Shown here piece after piece: positions 54,081 through 64,000 of a stretch of DNA of 64,000 nucleotides; positions within the stretch are counted from its first letter, which is position 1, and each line of letters starts with the position of its first letter. Location of the stretch: the NCBI GenBank assembly GCA_963737555.1, contig CAVTTB010000001.1:62001-126000 (forward strand), given 5' to 3'. A program made the translations under genes and the position numbers. Below the pieces are notes generated by a model that did not search any database, was not told where the DNA came from, and worked only from the letters and a program-made list of their open reading frames with translations. The stretch is from JAHJQQ01 sp963737555 (GTDB taxonomy: Bacteria > Pseudomonadota > Gammaproteobacteria > Thiohalobacterales > Thiohalobacteraceae).

Positions 54081-55858
54081 TCAGTTTCCGGCCCACAGGA
54101 TCAAGTGTTCGACCATCGGTCCCAGCGCCAATGCCGGGATATAGGTGAGCGCGCCGACCAGCAACACCGTGCCGATCAGCAGGCCGACGAACAGCGGCCC
54201 GTGGGTGGGCATGGTGCCGGCGCCTTGCGGCAGACGTTTCTTCGCGGCCAGCGAACCGGCGATGGCGAGCACCGGCACGATCACCGCGAAGCGTCCGAAC
54301 CACAGCGCCACACCGAGCCAGCCGTTGTAGAACGGGTTGTTCGCACCGAGTCCGGCAAAGGCGCTGCCGTTGTTGTTGGCCGCCGACGAGAAGGCATACA
54401 GCACTTCCGAGAAGCCATGCGCGCCCGGGTTGTAGATGGTCGCGCGGCCGGCGTCGGTCATCACGCGCGATCGCGGTGCCGAGCAGCACCAGCAGTCGGC
54501 GTCATCAGGATCACGATCGACACCATCTTCATGTCGAAGGACTCGATCTTCTTGCCGAGATATTCGGGCGTGCGACCGATCATGAGTCCGGCGATGAACA
54601 CCGCCATGATGGCGAACACCAGCATGCCGTAGAGTCCCGAGCCGACGCCGCCGAACACGACCTCACCCAGTTGCATCATCACCATCGGGATCATGCCGCC
54701 GAGCGGGGTGTAGGAGTCGTGCATGGAATTGACCGAGCCGTTGGAAGCCGAGGTCGTCGCCACCGCCCACAGCGCCGAGTGCGCCGATGCCGTAGCGGGT
54801 TTCCTTGCCTTCCATATTGCCGCCCGATTGCGTGGCGGAGGCCTGCTGATCGACACCGAGCGCCGCGAGCTGCGGATTGCCCTGCTGTTCGAAGGACATG
54901 GTCGCAATCGTCGCGACGGTGAAGATGATGGTCATCGCCGCCAGCACCGCCCAGCCCTGACGCGTATCGCCGACCGCTTTGCCGAAGGTGTAGCAGAGCG
55001 CGGCCGGGATCAGCAGGATCGCCAGCATCTCCAGGAAATTGGACAGCACCGTCGGGTTCTCGAGCGGATGCGCGGAATTGACGTTGAAGTAACCGCCGCC
55101 GTTGGTGCCGAGCTGCTTGATGGCGATCTGCGACGCGGCCGGACCCATGGGCAGGGTCTGCGTGGTCACAGTCACGGATTCGCTGACGGTCTGACCGGCC
55201 TCGTCGGTACTGGAGGATTCATAGGTCGTCGGTTCCAGCGTGGTCACGTCCTGATAGGGAGTGAAATTCTGGATCACACCCTGACTGACCAGCACCAGCG
55301 CGAACACGAACGACAACGGCAGCAGCAGATACATCGTGATGCGATACATATCCGCCCAGAAGTTGCCGATGGTCTGCGCCGAATGCCGCGCGAAGCCGCG
55401 GATCAGCGCGAACAGCACGGCGATGCCGGCCGCGGCGGAGACGAAGTTCTGCACCGCCAGGCCGAGCATCTGGGTGAGATAGCTCATGGTGGTCTCGCCG
55501 CCGTAGCCCTGCCAATTGGTATTGGTCACGAAGCTGATGGCGGTGTTGAAGCTCGAATCCGGCGTCACGTTCGCGAGCTGCTGCGGATTGAGCGGCAGCC
55601 ACAGTTGCAGACGTTGCAGGGCGTACACGCACGAGCAGCCCGACCAGGCTGAACACCAGCACCGCCAGCGCATAGCCGCGCCAGCTCATTTCCTCGTCGC
55701 GGATGCCGCACAGACGGAACACGCCGCGTTCGACACGTCGCCAGCGGCCGCCAGCGCGGTGCCTCCATCAGCTTGGCCATGTACAGGCCCAGCGGTTTCG
55801 CCGCCGCCAACAGCACGACGAGATAAGCCGCCAACAGCAGCCAGGATTGGGTGGTCAT
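54081..55858 (-). CDS. kdpA: Potassium-transporting ATPase KdpA (about five frameshifts)
   Basis: About 590 residues, the K+-binding channel-like subunit. N-terminal MTTQSWLLLAAYLVVLLAAAKPLGLYMAKLME; selectivity-loop type segments NTAISFVTNTNWQGYGGETTMSY and QLGTNGGGYFNVNSAHPLENPT; NSMHDSYTPLGGMIPMVMM; GRTPEYLGKKIE; C-terminus ALGPMVEHLILWAGN. Single-base shifts lie near 54470, 54495, 54782, 55630 and 55757. The regions on either side keep full similarity to KdpA, so the reading frame is probably intact in the cell. It is the first large gene after kdpF. Confidence 0.92.
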
Positions 55859-55948
55859 TCAGAAGTCCTCCGCTTTGAGCAGCGCGTAGACCAGGTAAAC
55901 CAACAGCAGGACGGCGACAATGCCGCCGATCACATATAGGGCTTGCAT
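55859..55948 (-). CDS. kdpF: KdpF small membrane subunit
   Basis: 29 residues, MQALYVIGGIVAVLLLVYLV then YALLKAEDF, a single membrane helix with the typical YALLKAE(D/K)F end. The stop is adjacent to the kdpA start (55858). KdpF stabilises the KdpABC complex in the membrane. Confidence 0.93.
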   Translation of the reverse strand: MQALYVIGGIVAVLLLVYLVYALLKAEDF

Positions 55949-55949
55949 A

Positions 55950-56042
55950 TCACCTCCGCGGCAGGAGCCGGTCACAGCCGACGGCCAGTGCGGCAGTCAG
56001 CAGGAAAAACACGCCCAGCAGCGCGATCCAGAGCAGGTCCAT
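55950..56042 (-). CDS. Micro-ORF encoding a 30-aa membrane peptide upstream of kdpF
   Basis: MDLLWIALLGVFFLLTAALA then VGCDRLLPRR: one hydrophobic helix with a CDRL motif and a basic tail. It ends 1 nt before the kdpF start codon, so it is in the same operon and probably coupled. Short peptides with an ALxxGCDRL/VxxCDRL end precede kdpF in many proteobacteria and are often left unannotated. A role in the Kdp complex is only inferred from position. Confidence 0.72.
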   Translation of the reverse strand: MDLLWIALLGVFFLLTAALAVGCDRLLPRR

Positions 56043-56421
56043 AGCGGTCTCCGAGGTAGTGTTTCGACTGCTGAGAAGATTAGACCTTCGTGTATCAACG
56101 AAGCGGAAATATTGGGAATGCCAGTGTAAAAATGGTGTAAAGATGATTATTGAGCGTAGATCAAATAAGGCGGATATGTGAGTGCCGTCAGGAATGGGTC
56201 ATTTTACGGTGGAGGTCTGCGGTCAAGCTATAGCGGGATCGTTATCCGACAGCTGTCCGCCTGCAAAGCATTCGCGGATAAGTCCGCTCTAGAAGATGCC
56301 CACGGAGTTGTGTTGCCGGGCGAGAACTATGATGGCTGCAAATAAAATAACCGGATGATGCGTGATCTACTTGCTTTTGGCGCTGTTGCCATGGCCAGCC
56401 AGTTGTCGCTTAGGCAAATCA
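56043..56421. other. kdp upstream region and nadC 3' flank
   Basis: About 380 bases with no convincing gene. The kdp promoter, the target of KdpE, should lie in 56060-56200, which is AT-richer (GTGTAAAAATGGTGTAAAGA, GATTATTGAGCGTAGATCAA) with two GTGTAAA direct repeats about 11 nt apart. These may be KdpE half-sites, unproven. The rest shows nothing. Confidence 0.45.
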
Positions 56422-57265
56422 CTACACGCCCACAAAGCGCATCGACAGATCGATGGCGTTTATGTCCTTGGTGAGTGCGCCGGTGGAAATATAATCCACG
56501 CCGGTTTCGGCGATGCGGCGGATATTCTCCAGCGTGACGCCGCCGGAGGCTTCGAGTTTGGCGCGGCCGGCATTCAGTGCGACGGCTTCGCGCAACAACT
56601 CAAGCGTGAAATTATCCAGCAACAGAATGTCGGCATTCGCTGCCAGCGCTTCTCGCGCCTGGTCGAGATTTTCCACTTCGATTTCCACCGGCAGATGCGT
56701 GTTCAGCGCGTGCGCTGCCGCGACGGCGGCGGTGATCGAGCCGGAGGCGGCGATGTGATTCTCTTTGATGAGGATGCCGTCGTACAGGCCGATGCGATGG
56801 TTGTGGCAGCCGCCGATGCGCACGGCGTATTTTTGTTCGTAGCGCAGGCCGGGCAGGGTCTTGCGCGTGTCGAGCACGCGCACCGTTAGACCCTCGACGG
56901 CGGCGGCGAACTGCGCGGCGCGGGTGGCCGTGCCGGAGAGTGTCTGCAGCAGATTCAAGGCGGCGCGTTCGCCGGTCAGCAGGGCGCGCGCCGGTCCGCG
57001 CAGCGTGCAGAGCATTTGATCGGCCTCCACACGTTCGCCCTCGTGCAGGTTCCAATGTACCTGGATGCGTTCATCGAGTTCTGCGAACACCGCATCGAAC
57101 CAGGCACAGCCACACAGCACGGCGGCCTCGCGGCTGATCACGCGCGCCGCTGCCGCGTGCATCCTCGGGTATCAGTGCGGCGGTGACATCGCCGCTGCCG
57201 ACATCCTCGGCCAGTGTGCGACGCACCGTGGCCTGAATCTGATGCTCGACGGCTTCGAGGCGCAT
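56422..57265 (-). CDS. nadC: Nicotinate-nucleotide pyrophosphorylase (carboxylating; one frameshift)
   Basis: About 281 residues, quinolinate phosphoribosyltransferase of de novo NAD synthesis. N-terminal VRRTLAEDVGSGDVTAALIPED; GERAALNLLQTLSGTATRAAQF; VLDTRKTLPGLRYEQKYAVRIGGCHNHRIGLYDGILIKENHI, with the Arg, Lys and His residues that bind quinolinate and phosphate; EVENLDQAREAL; LLLDNFTLELLREAV; LEASGGVTLENIRRIAETGVDYISTGALT. One extra base near 57165, in GATGCACGCGGCAGC. The ATG overlaps the stop of the FKBP gene by one base. Confidence 0.92.
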
Positions 57266-57615
57266 TACTCGGAGATTTCCAATAACTCGACTTCGAAGAT
57301 CAAGGTGGCATTGGGCGGTATCACGCCGCCGGCACCGCGTTCACCATAACCAAGTTCCGATGGAATGATGAGTTTGCGCTTGCCGCCGACCTTCATGCCC
57401 TTGACGCCTTCGTCCCAGCCTTTGATGACGTAGCTGCAGTCGAGCGGGAAGCTGAACGGGTCGTTGCGATCGACGCTGGAATCGAATTTGCTGCCGTCTT
57501 CCAGCCAGCCGGTGTAGTGCACGACCACGGTCTGACCGCGGCCGGTGGCCTCGGTGCCGTCGCCGAGGGTGAGGTCTTCATAGCGCAGGCCGCTGGCGGT
57601 GGTGGTTTCCGACAT
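57265..57615 (-). CDS. FKBP-type peptidyl-prolyl cis-trans isomerase
   Basis: 116 residues, a single FKBP domain without signal peptide, so cytoplasmic. GQTVVVHYTGWLEDGSKFDSSVDRNDPFSFPL, VIKGWDEGVKGMKVGGKRKLIIPSELGYGERGAGGVIPPNATLIFEVELLEI: the active-site Tyr, Phe and Trp (WDEGV) and the IPPNATL loop are kept. Family role: proline isomerisation in protein folding. It overlaps nadC by one base, hence the same transcript. No frameshift. Confidence 0.93.
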   Translation of the reverse strand: MSETTTASGLRYEDLTLGDGTEATGRGQTVVVHYTGWLEDGSKFDSSVDRNDPFSFPLDCSYVIKGWDEGVKGMKVGGKRKLIIPSELGYGERGAGGVIPPNATLIFEVELLEISE

Positions 57616-57736
57616 GGATTTAAGTCTCCTTCAGAGCAGGGTTGAATGCGCGCACGATAACACAGTGTCGATGTCTCGGATCATGCGCCCGGCATCGTGT
57701 ATCGAGCGTGATTATCGCGCGATATTTGTAACCGTC

Positions 57737-60700
57737 CTAGTCGCGGGGTGCGCGTGACTTACGCATATCCGTAATCAGTTTGAAGAACAGCGGGACGAAA
57801 AAGATCGCCAGGAAAGTCGCCGCCAGCATCCCGCCCATCACGCCGGTGCCGACCGAGTGACGCGCGCCGGCGCCGGCGCCGGTGGAGAAGGCCAGTGGCG
57901 TGACGCCGAGGATGAACGCCAGCGAGGTCATCAGGATCGGGCGGAAGCGCAGTCGCGCGGCTTCGAGCGCGGCCTCGACGGTGCCCATGCCTTCCTGTTT
58001 TTTGTACACGGCGAATTCGACGATCAGGATCGCGTTCTTCGCCGCGAGTCCCAGCAGCGTCACCAGTCCGATCTGGAAATACACATCGTTGGTCATGCCG
58101 CGCACGCTGACCGCCACCAGCGCGCCGAAGGTGCCGAAGGGCAGGGCCAGCAGCACCGACAAGCGGCAGCGTCCATTTCTCGTACTGCGCGGCCAGGATC
58201 AGGAACACCATGATCGCGGCGAGTCCGAGGGCGAGTCCGCTGGAGCCCTTGGATTTTTTCTCCTGGATACGAGGCGCCGCTCCAGTCGTAGCTGAAATCG
58301 TTGGGCAGTGATTCATCCAGCAATCTGCTCGACGCGCTCGATGGCCTGGCCGGAGGACACGCCGGGTTTGCCGCTGCCGAAGATCTTCACGGCGGGCAGG
58401 TTGTTGAAGCGGTCCTGCGTGTCCGGGCCGGCGGTGTAGTTCACCGTGGCGATCGCCGACAGCGGGATCATGTCGCCTTGGCCGAACGCACGTGGATGCT
58501 GCCGATGTCTTCGGGACGCGTCTTGTAGTCGGGATGCGCCGACATCAGCACCTGCCAGGTGCGGCCGTATTTGTTGAAGTCGTTGACGTAGTAGCTGCCG
58601 AGCGTCGCCGACAAGCGTGGCGAAGGCATCGTCGATGGACACGCCCAGCGCCTTGGCCTTTTCGCGGTCGACGTCGACATACAACTGCGGCGTGCCGGCG
58701 CGCCAGAAGGTGGCGATGTTCATCAGCAGCGGATCGGCGTTGGCCTTGGCGATGAACTGCTGCGCGACCTCGTTGAGACGCTGCGCACCGCCTTCGCCGC
58801 GGTTCTGGATGTACAGCTCGAAGCCGCCCGCGGTGCCCAGGCCGAAGATCGGCGGCGGGTTGAAGGCGAGCACCAGCGCTTCCTTGATGCCGGCGGTCTT
58901 CATGAACAACTCGCCGACCAGCGACTGCGTGTCCATGGCGCGCTCGTCCCAATGGATCTGCGTGACGAAGATGGTCGCGGCGCTGTTCTTGTAGCCGCCG
59001 CCGAGGAAGTCGAAGCCGGTGAAGGCGATCGCGTAGGCGTTGGCCGGTTGGATTTGATCGCGTCGACGACCTGCTTCACCACGGCGTCGGTGCGTTCCAG
59101 CGTCGCGCCGTCGGGCAGCAGCACGGAGATGAAGTACCAGCCCTGGTCCTCGTCCGGCACCAGCGAGCCGGGCGTGATCTTCCACATCCACGAGGTGATG
59201 ACCACCATGCCGGCGAACAGCAGCAGGCCGAGCGCGGAGCGCTTCAACATGAAGGCGACGCCGCCGATGTAGCGCTGGGTGATGCGTGTGAACCAGGCGT
59301 TGAAGCGCTGGAAGATCGCGGCCTCGTTCTTGTGCTCGTGCTTGAGGATGAGCACGCACAGGGCGGGCGTGAGCGTGAGCGCGACGAAGCCGGAGATCAC
59401 CACGGCGATGGAAATGGTGATGGCGAACTGCCGATAGAGTTCGCCGGTCAGTCCGCCGAGGAAGGCGATGGGCACGAACACCGCGGTCAGCACCAGCACG
59501 ATGGCGATGACCGGGCCGGTGACTTCGTGCATGGCCTGGATGGCCGCGTCGTAGGCGGATTTGCCTTGCTCGTGCATGATGCGTTCGACGTTCTCCAACA
59601 CCACGATGGCGTCGTCGACCACGATGCCGATGGCCAGCACCATGCCGAACAGCGTCAGCGTGTTGATGGAATAGCCGAGCAGATGCAGGCCGGCGAAGGT
59701 GCCGATCAGCGACACCGGCACGGCGATGCGTCGGGATCAGCGTCGCGCGCCAGTTCTGCAGGAACAGGAACACCACGGCGAACACCAGCAGCATGGCCTC
59801 GGCGAGCGTCTTCACCACTTCGCGGATGGAGACTTCGACGAAGCGCGTGGTGTCGAACACGACGGCGTGCTCGATGCCGGCCGGGAAGCGCGTGGCGAGT
59901 TCGGCCATCAGCGCCGTTGACCTCGTCGGCGACCGCCAGCGCGTTCGCGCCGGGCTGCAGGAAGATACCGACCAGCACCGCGTTCTCGCCGTTCACGCGG
60001 CCGATGAACTCGTAGTCCTTGGAACCGAGCTGCACGTCGGCGACGTCTTTGAGCCGCACCAGCGAACCGTCCGGGTTGGCGCGCACGACGATGTTCTCGA
60101 ACTGCTCCGGTTCGGAGAAGCGGCCCTGCGTGGTGATGGTGTAGACCAGTTGCTGACCGTTGCCGACCGGCGGCTGGCCGACCTTGCCCGGCGCGAACTG
60201 CGCGTTCTGTTCCTGGATGGCGCGCGCGACATCGCCGGTGGTCAGACTCAATTGCGTGAGCCGGTCCGGCTTGAGCCAGATGCGCATGGCGTAATCCTTG
60301 GCGCCGAAGATCTGCACATTGGTGGTGCCGGGCACGCGCTTGAGCCGGTCGAGCACGTTCAGTGTGACGTAATTGGAAATGGTCAGATCGTCGCGGCTGC
60401 CGTCGGGCGAGGTGAAGGCGATCGACCTGCAGGAACGAGGACGAACCCTTCTCGACGGTCACGCCCTGGCGGCGCACTTCCTGCGGGCAGTTTCGCCTCG
60501 GCCTGCTTGACGCGGTTGTTGACGTTGAGCGCGGCCTTGTCGACATCGGCGCCGATCTCGAAGGTGACCTGGATCTCGACCGTGCCGTTGGAGGTCGAGG
60601 TCGAACTCATGTAGAGCATGTCCTCGATGCCGTTGATCTGGTTTTCCAGCGGCGCGGCGACAGTCTGTTCCAGCACGCTCGCCGAGGCGCCCGGGTAGCT

Positions 60701-60845
60701 CGGCGAACACCGTCACCACCGGCGGCGCGATCTCCGGATACTGCGCGATCGGCAGGATGCGCATCGCGGCGAGGCCGGCGATGATGATGAACAGCGACAG
60801 CACAATGGCGAGAATCGGCCGGTCGATGAAGGTGCGCGAGATCAT
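57737..60845 (-). CDS. RND multidrug efflux pump, inner-membrane subunit (many frameshifts)
   Basis: About 1036 residues across at least nine frame changes; HAE1/AcrB family. N-terminus MISRTFIDRPILAIVLSLFIIIAGLAA and PIAQYPEIAPPVVTV; helix 4 region LFGMVLAIGIVVDDAIVVLENVERIMHE with the two Asp of the proton relay; porter loops FLGGGYKNSAATIFV; C-terminal GLVTLLGLAAKNAILIVEFA and GVMGGMLAATFLAIFFVPLFF. At 58163 and 58613 GCTT must be read as GCT, near 58330 ATTGC as ATGC, and near 60488 CCCGC as CCGC to rejoin the frames. It pumps drugs or detergents from periplasm to an outer-membrane channel not encoded here. Confidence 0.9.
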
Positions 60846-60890
60846 GTGTGTGATTCCTGATCGAACATGACGTGTCTAAATCGTTACCCC

Positions 60891-60974
60891 GTAGGATGGG
60901 TGGAGGCGCGCAGCGCCGCAACCCATCGTGTTCCATGGCTGCGATGGGTTAGCGCTACGCTTCACCCATCCTAC
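60891..60974. repeat. MITE-like inverted repeat, copy 2
   Basis: GTAGGATGGGTGGAGGCGCG on the left pairs with CGCTTCACCCATCCTAC on the right, with an inner CGCAACCCATCG / CGATGGGTTAGCG pair. It belongs to the same family as 47410-47545, with A in place of G in the GTAGG(A/G)TGGGT tip. It lies between the adaptor and pump genes, and its last bases (CTAC) provide the TAG stop of the adaptor gene. Confidence 0.75.
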
Positions 60975-62160
60975 GCCGTCAGCTCTGCGGTTGCTTCGGT
61001 TGTTCCGGCGCCGGCGATCTGCACCGGTCCGCCGGGGCGGAGTTTGATGAAGTTGTCGAGGATGACTTGGTCGCCTTGGGCGAGGCCTTTGCGGATCACC
61101 CAACTGCGCGCTTCACCTTGGCCCGCCCATTCGCCGACTTCGACAGGACGCACGTTGGCGATGGGTGCGCCGTCCTTGCCCTTGTCGACGACGATACACG
61201 AACTTGCCCTGCGGACCTTCGAGCACGGCCTTCTGCGGCACGGTGATCGCGTTCGGCCGCACCGCGCCGCTGACGATCACGCGCACGAACTGGCCGGACT
61301 TGAGCAGGCCGTCGGCATTCGCCAAACGCGCGCGCATGTTCAGCGTGCCGGTGGCGGTGTCGATGCGTGCGTCGTTGAAGTTGATGTGGCCGGTGCGGTC
61401 CAGCACGCGACCGTCGGCCGAGACGCACCTTCACCTGCAAGGCGTTGTCCGCCGGCGTTTGCAGACTGCCGTCGGCGGCTTCGGTCTGCTGTGCCAGCAG
61501 TTCGTTCTCGGATACCGAGAAATACACGTCCATCGGATCGGTCACGGTCAGCGTCGTCAGGCGATCCTTCGCGGCCTCGACCACGGCGCCTTCGACCTTT
61601 TCCGCCAGACCGGCGACGCCGGCGATCGGCGCGGTGACGCGCGTGTAGTCGAGTTGCAGACGCGCCTCGCGCACCGCGGCGGCGGCGGCCTTGACGTCCG
61701 CCTCGGCCAGTTCGAATGCGGACTGCGCATCGTCCAGCGCCTTGCGGCTGATGACCTTGTCGGCGGCCAAAGGTTTGATGCGATTCCATTCGCGTTCGGC
61801 CTGGCTGCGCTGCGCCTCGGTGCGTGCGAGCACTGCCTCGGCGGCGGCAAGCTGCGCCTCATACGATTTCGGGTCGAGCTGGAACAGCACCGCGCCGGCC
61901 GCAACCTGCGTGCCTTCCTCATACAGACGCTGTTCGATAATGCCACCGACGCGAGGACGGATTTCCACTTCGCGTGAGCCTTTGGTCTGGCCGATGTATT
62001 CGCGTTCGACCGGCAAATCTTGCGGTGTGATGGTAACCACGCTGACTTGCGGCGGCGGGAACGCCATGCCCGCGCCGGGTTCGCCGCTGCTATTACAGGC
62101 GCTCAGCGCGAGTGCCAGCGGCAAGACGAACCAGGCAGGATGATGAAGGCGGGTGTTCAT
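60971..62160 (-). CDS. RND efflux membrane-fusion (adaptor) lipoprotein (two frameshifts)
   Basis: About 396 residues. Signal peptide with lipobox ALSACNSS; then the AcrA-type plan: beta-barrel and lipoyl halves (PQVSVVTITPQDLPVEREYIGQTKGSREVEIRPRVGGIIEQRLYEEGTQVAAGAVLFQLDP), an alpha hairpin coiled coil (SYEAQLAAAEAVLARTEAQRSQAEREWNR, KAAAAAVREARLQL), and TRVTAPIAGVAGLAE. Frameshifts near 61420 and 61195. It precedes the pump gene on the minus strand by 125 nt, so they form one operon; a MITE-like repeat fills the gap. Confidence 0.9.
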
Positions 62161-62323
62161 TGGGTACGACTTCCTTCGATGGTGCGGGCCGATGGGCGGC
62201 ATGGAGTGTGCGATTGTACCGACAGACGAGTAGGTCTGCCGGTAGAAGTTCCGCTAGAATGCCGGGGCGAACGGGGCAACTCAAGTGTGCCGGTCAAATT
62301 TGCTGCTCCACTGGGTACTGTCG

Positions 62324-63691
62324 ATGGCACACGAAGCACAACAAAATTCCGGTTATGACTGGCGCGCAGCCCTCGCGGTGTATTCACAGCCGCGCGTGCT
62401 AGGCATGCTGTTTTTAGGGTTTTCTGCGGGTCTGCCGTTTCTGCTGGTGTTCTCCACACTGTCCGCTTGGTTGAGCGATGCCGATGTCGATCGCGGCACC
62501 ATCGGCTTCTTCAGTTGGATCGGCATCATGTATTCCGTAAAAGTCATCTGGGCACCGCTGGTCGATCGGTTGCCGCTGCCGCTGCTGGGTAAGTGGCTGG
62601 GACAACGGCGCAGTTGGTTGTTGGTGGCGCAATGCGGAATCGCGGGCTGTCTGCTGCTGCTGGCATCCATTACGCCGGAACGGAATCTCTTGCTGTTCGC
62701 CTTTTATGCGCTGCTGCTGGCGTTCTCGTCGGCGACGCAGGATGTCGTCATCGACGCGTATCGCATCGAGGCCGTCGCCAAGGAATATCAGGCGGCCATG
62801 TCGGCCAGTTATATTCTCGGTTATCGCGTGGCCACGCTGGCGTCGGGGGCGGGCGCCTTGTACCTCGCCGATGTGCTGGACTGGCAGATGGCGTATCTCG
62901 CCATGTGCGCCTTCACGCTGGTCGGCATTGTCACCACGCTGGTGATCCGCGAGCCGGCGCATGTCGTGAAAGAAGAGACGCGACTGCAAGAGGAACGCTT
63001 GGCGCACAAACTCAGCGGCGCGCTGCATATCGGTAACGTGTGGGAGCGCATCACGGAATGGTTCGCCGTGGCGGTGATCAGCCCGTTCGCCGAGTTTTTT
63101 CGCCGCAGTGGCAAGAGCGCGTTGCTGATTCTGTTGCTGATCGGCACCTACCGCATCACCGATATCACCATGGCGGTGATGGCCAACCCGTTTTATCTGG
63201 ACCTCGGTTTCACCAAGTCGCAGATCGCCAGTGTCACCAAGCTGTTCGGCTTTTTTCTCACCATCAGCGGTGCGGCCCTGGGCGGCATCCTGGTGATGCG
63301 TTACGGCATTATGCGCATCTTGCTGCTCGGTTCGGTGCTGGTGATTATCAGCAATCTGTTGTTTGCCACCTTGGCGCACATCGGCCCCGACATCACCGCG
63401 CTGGCGCTGATCATCAGCGCCGACAGTCTGGCCGGCGGCGTGGCCACGGCGGTGTTCGTCGCCTATCTGTCCAGTCTTACCAATACCGCCTACACGGCCA
63501 CGCAATACGCGTTGTTCAGTTCGCTGATGACGCTGTTTCCGAAAATCCTCGCCGGATTCTCCGGCGTTGTCGTCGAGCATTTCGGCTACTTCACGTTCTA
63601 TGTTTATTCGTCGCTGCTGGGGTTGCCGGCGTTGCTGATCATTGTGTATATGCTGAGCGGCAAGCGGGCGGGAAATTCGGCGGCTACCTGA
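62324..63691 (+). CDS. MFS permease of the AmpG family
   Basis: 455 residues and ~12 membrane segments. MLFLGFSAGLPFLLVFSTLSAWLSDADVDRGTIGFFSWIGIMYSVKVIWAPLVDR, GQRRSWLLVAQ, and FALLLAFSSATQDVVIDAYRIE (here FYALLLAFSSATQDVVIDA) are the AmpG signatures. AmpG imports anhydromuropeptides for cell-wall recycling and beta-lactamase induction. The divergent adaptor gene lies upstream. ATG 62324 is chosen over GTG 62285 since MAHEAQQNSGYDW fits the family length. No frameshift. Confidence 0.85.
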   Translation: MAHEAQQNSGYDWRAALAVYSQPRVLGMLFLGFSAGLPFLLVFSTLSAWLSDADVDRGTIGFFSWIGIMYSVKVIWAPLVDRLPLPLLGKWLGQRRSWLLVAQCGIAGCLLLLASITPERNLLLFAFYALLLAFSSATQDVVIDAYRIEAVAKEYQAAMSASYILGYRVATLASGAGALYLADVLDWQMAYLAMCAFTLVGIVTTLVIREPAHVVKEETRLQEERLAHKLSGALHIGNVWERITEWFAVAVISPFAEFFRRSGKSALLILLLIGTYRITDITMAVMANPFYLDLGFTKSQIASVTKLFGFFLTISGAALGGILVMRYGIMRILLLGSVLVIISNLLFATLAHIGPDITALALIISADSLAGGVATAVFVAYLSSLTNTAYTATQYALFSSLMTLFPKILAGFSGVVVEHFGYFTFYVYSSLLGLPALLIIVYMLSGKRAGNSAAT

Positions 63692-63759
63692 TACTCTGCG
63701 CGCTCGCAGGAGCGTGGATCTGCCCGCGTACAGGTGCCACTGACGACGCGTAAGCAATG

Positions 63760-64000
63760 TCAGCCATGTTCAGTCGCATGGAAGCGACGCAACAACGCCT
63801 TTTCTATTTCGACGCAGGCATAGATCAGCAACATCATGATGCCGATGTGTGCCCAGTCCCGGCCCGCCAGTGGCGTGGTGTCGAATAAGGTCTGCATGAA
63901 GGGTGCGTAGGTGTAGAGCATCTGGAACAGACGTGACCAGGGCAATCGCCCATAACACTACGCGGTTGCCGGTCAGGCCTTGCCAGCTGAAACTGGATCG
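63760..64000 (-). CDS. C-terminus of a P-type cation-transporting ATPase (partial)
   Basis: The gene enters from the right edge. Minus-strand reading from the edge gives SSFSWQGLTGNRVVLWAIALV, then after a one-base shift near 63930 LFQMLYTYAPFMQTLFDTTP and a last helix (HIGIMMLLIYACVEIEKALL), stop at 63760. The NRVVLWAIAL...LQMLYTYAPFMQTLF pattern is the C-terminal membrane pair of Ca2+/Mg2+-type (PMR1-like) P-type ATPases. The ATP-binding part lies outside the window, so ion specificity is unknown. Confidence 0.7.

Noticed and set aside
51976..54489. 837-residue KdpB with a long N-terminal extension
   Set aside because: The first ~140 residues are an out-of-frame reading of the kdpA 3' end; KdpB starts at 54069 with MSRKSLSLFDPTL.

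Overview
The window looks like a chromosomal contig of a GC-rich gammaproteobacterium. The order pncC-thpR-recA-recX-alaS-lysC-csrA-tRNA-Ser-tRNA-Arg is the classical gammaproteobacterial block. It carries a CTGT-N8-ACAG (LexA-type) SOS box, CsrA, kdpFABCDE and an AcrA/AcrB-type efflux pair. I cannot name the genus from sequence alone.

Layout. 1-8.9 kb: an exported protein, a HAMP/PAS sensor, a rhodanese, a HIT protein, a GGDEF-EAL protein, an L,D-transpeptidase lipoprotein, a PilZ protein, pncC and thpR. 9.0-16.3 kb: the recA-to-tRNA core block, with two unusual hairpins between recX and alaS that share one 27-nt core but have unrelated stems. 16.28-42.83 kb: a 26.5-kb integrative island inserted in the 3' end of tRNA-Arg(ACG). 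It is bounded by a 26-bp direct repeat, with a tyrosine integrase next to attL and a 58-aa excisionase-like gene. 42.9-48.6 kb: two small hypothetical genes, GAF-GGDEF and HDOD proteins, a beta-CASP nuclease, an EF-hand protein and kdpE. 48.6-56.0 kb: kdpD, C, B, A and F plus one further micro-ORF. 56.4-62.2 kb: nadC, an FKBP-type PPIase, and an RND pump with its adaptor. 62.3-64 kb: an AmpG-like permease and the C-terminus of a P-type ATPase.

The island is a defence island made of several modules. (a) A type I restriction-modification locus (HTH, hsdM, hsdS, hsdR, YgjP-like peptidase) is interrupted twice: by a GmrSD/DUF262-type gene, and by a DUF429 plus AbiEi/AbiEii block. A 36-codon deleted copy of the hsdR start lies at the upstream edge of the second insertion. 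(b) A compact, AT-rich five-gene run comprises a DUF1863-type TIR, Nmad2, TIR-TIR-SLOG, a MazG-like NTP pyrophosphohydrolase with an unknown C-terminal domain, and a uracil-DNA-glycosylase-like protein. It resembles Thoeris in logic (TIR signal maker plus SLOG sensor) but has three nucleotide or DNA-base enzymes added. This is the best candidate for an undescribed system. (c) A large DEAH helicase with a nuclease-like tail is followed by two unknown genes.

Caution. The core genes on both sides carry many single-base frameshifts, including in alaS, which cannot plausibly be dead. Many are repaired by deleting one base of a doubled base beside a GC dinucleotide (AAGC to AGC, GCTT to GCT). I treat them as sequence or assembly errors. 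The stretch from about 14 to 48.6 kb, including the whole island, shows none.
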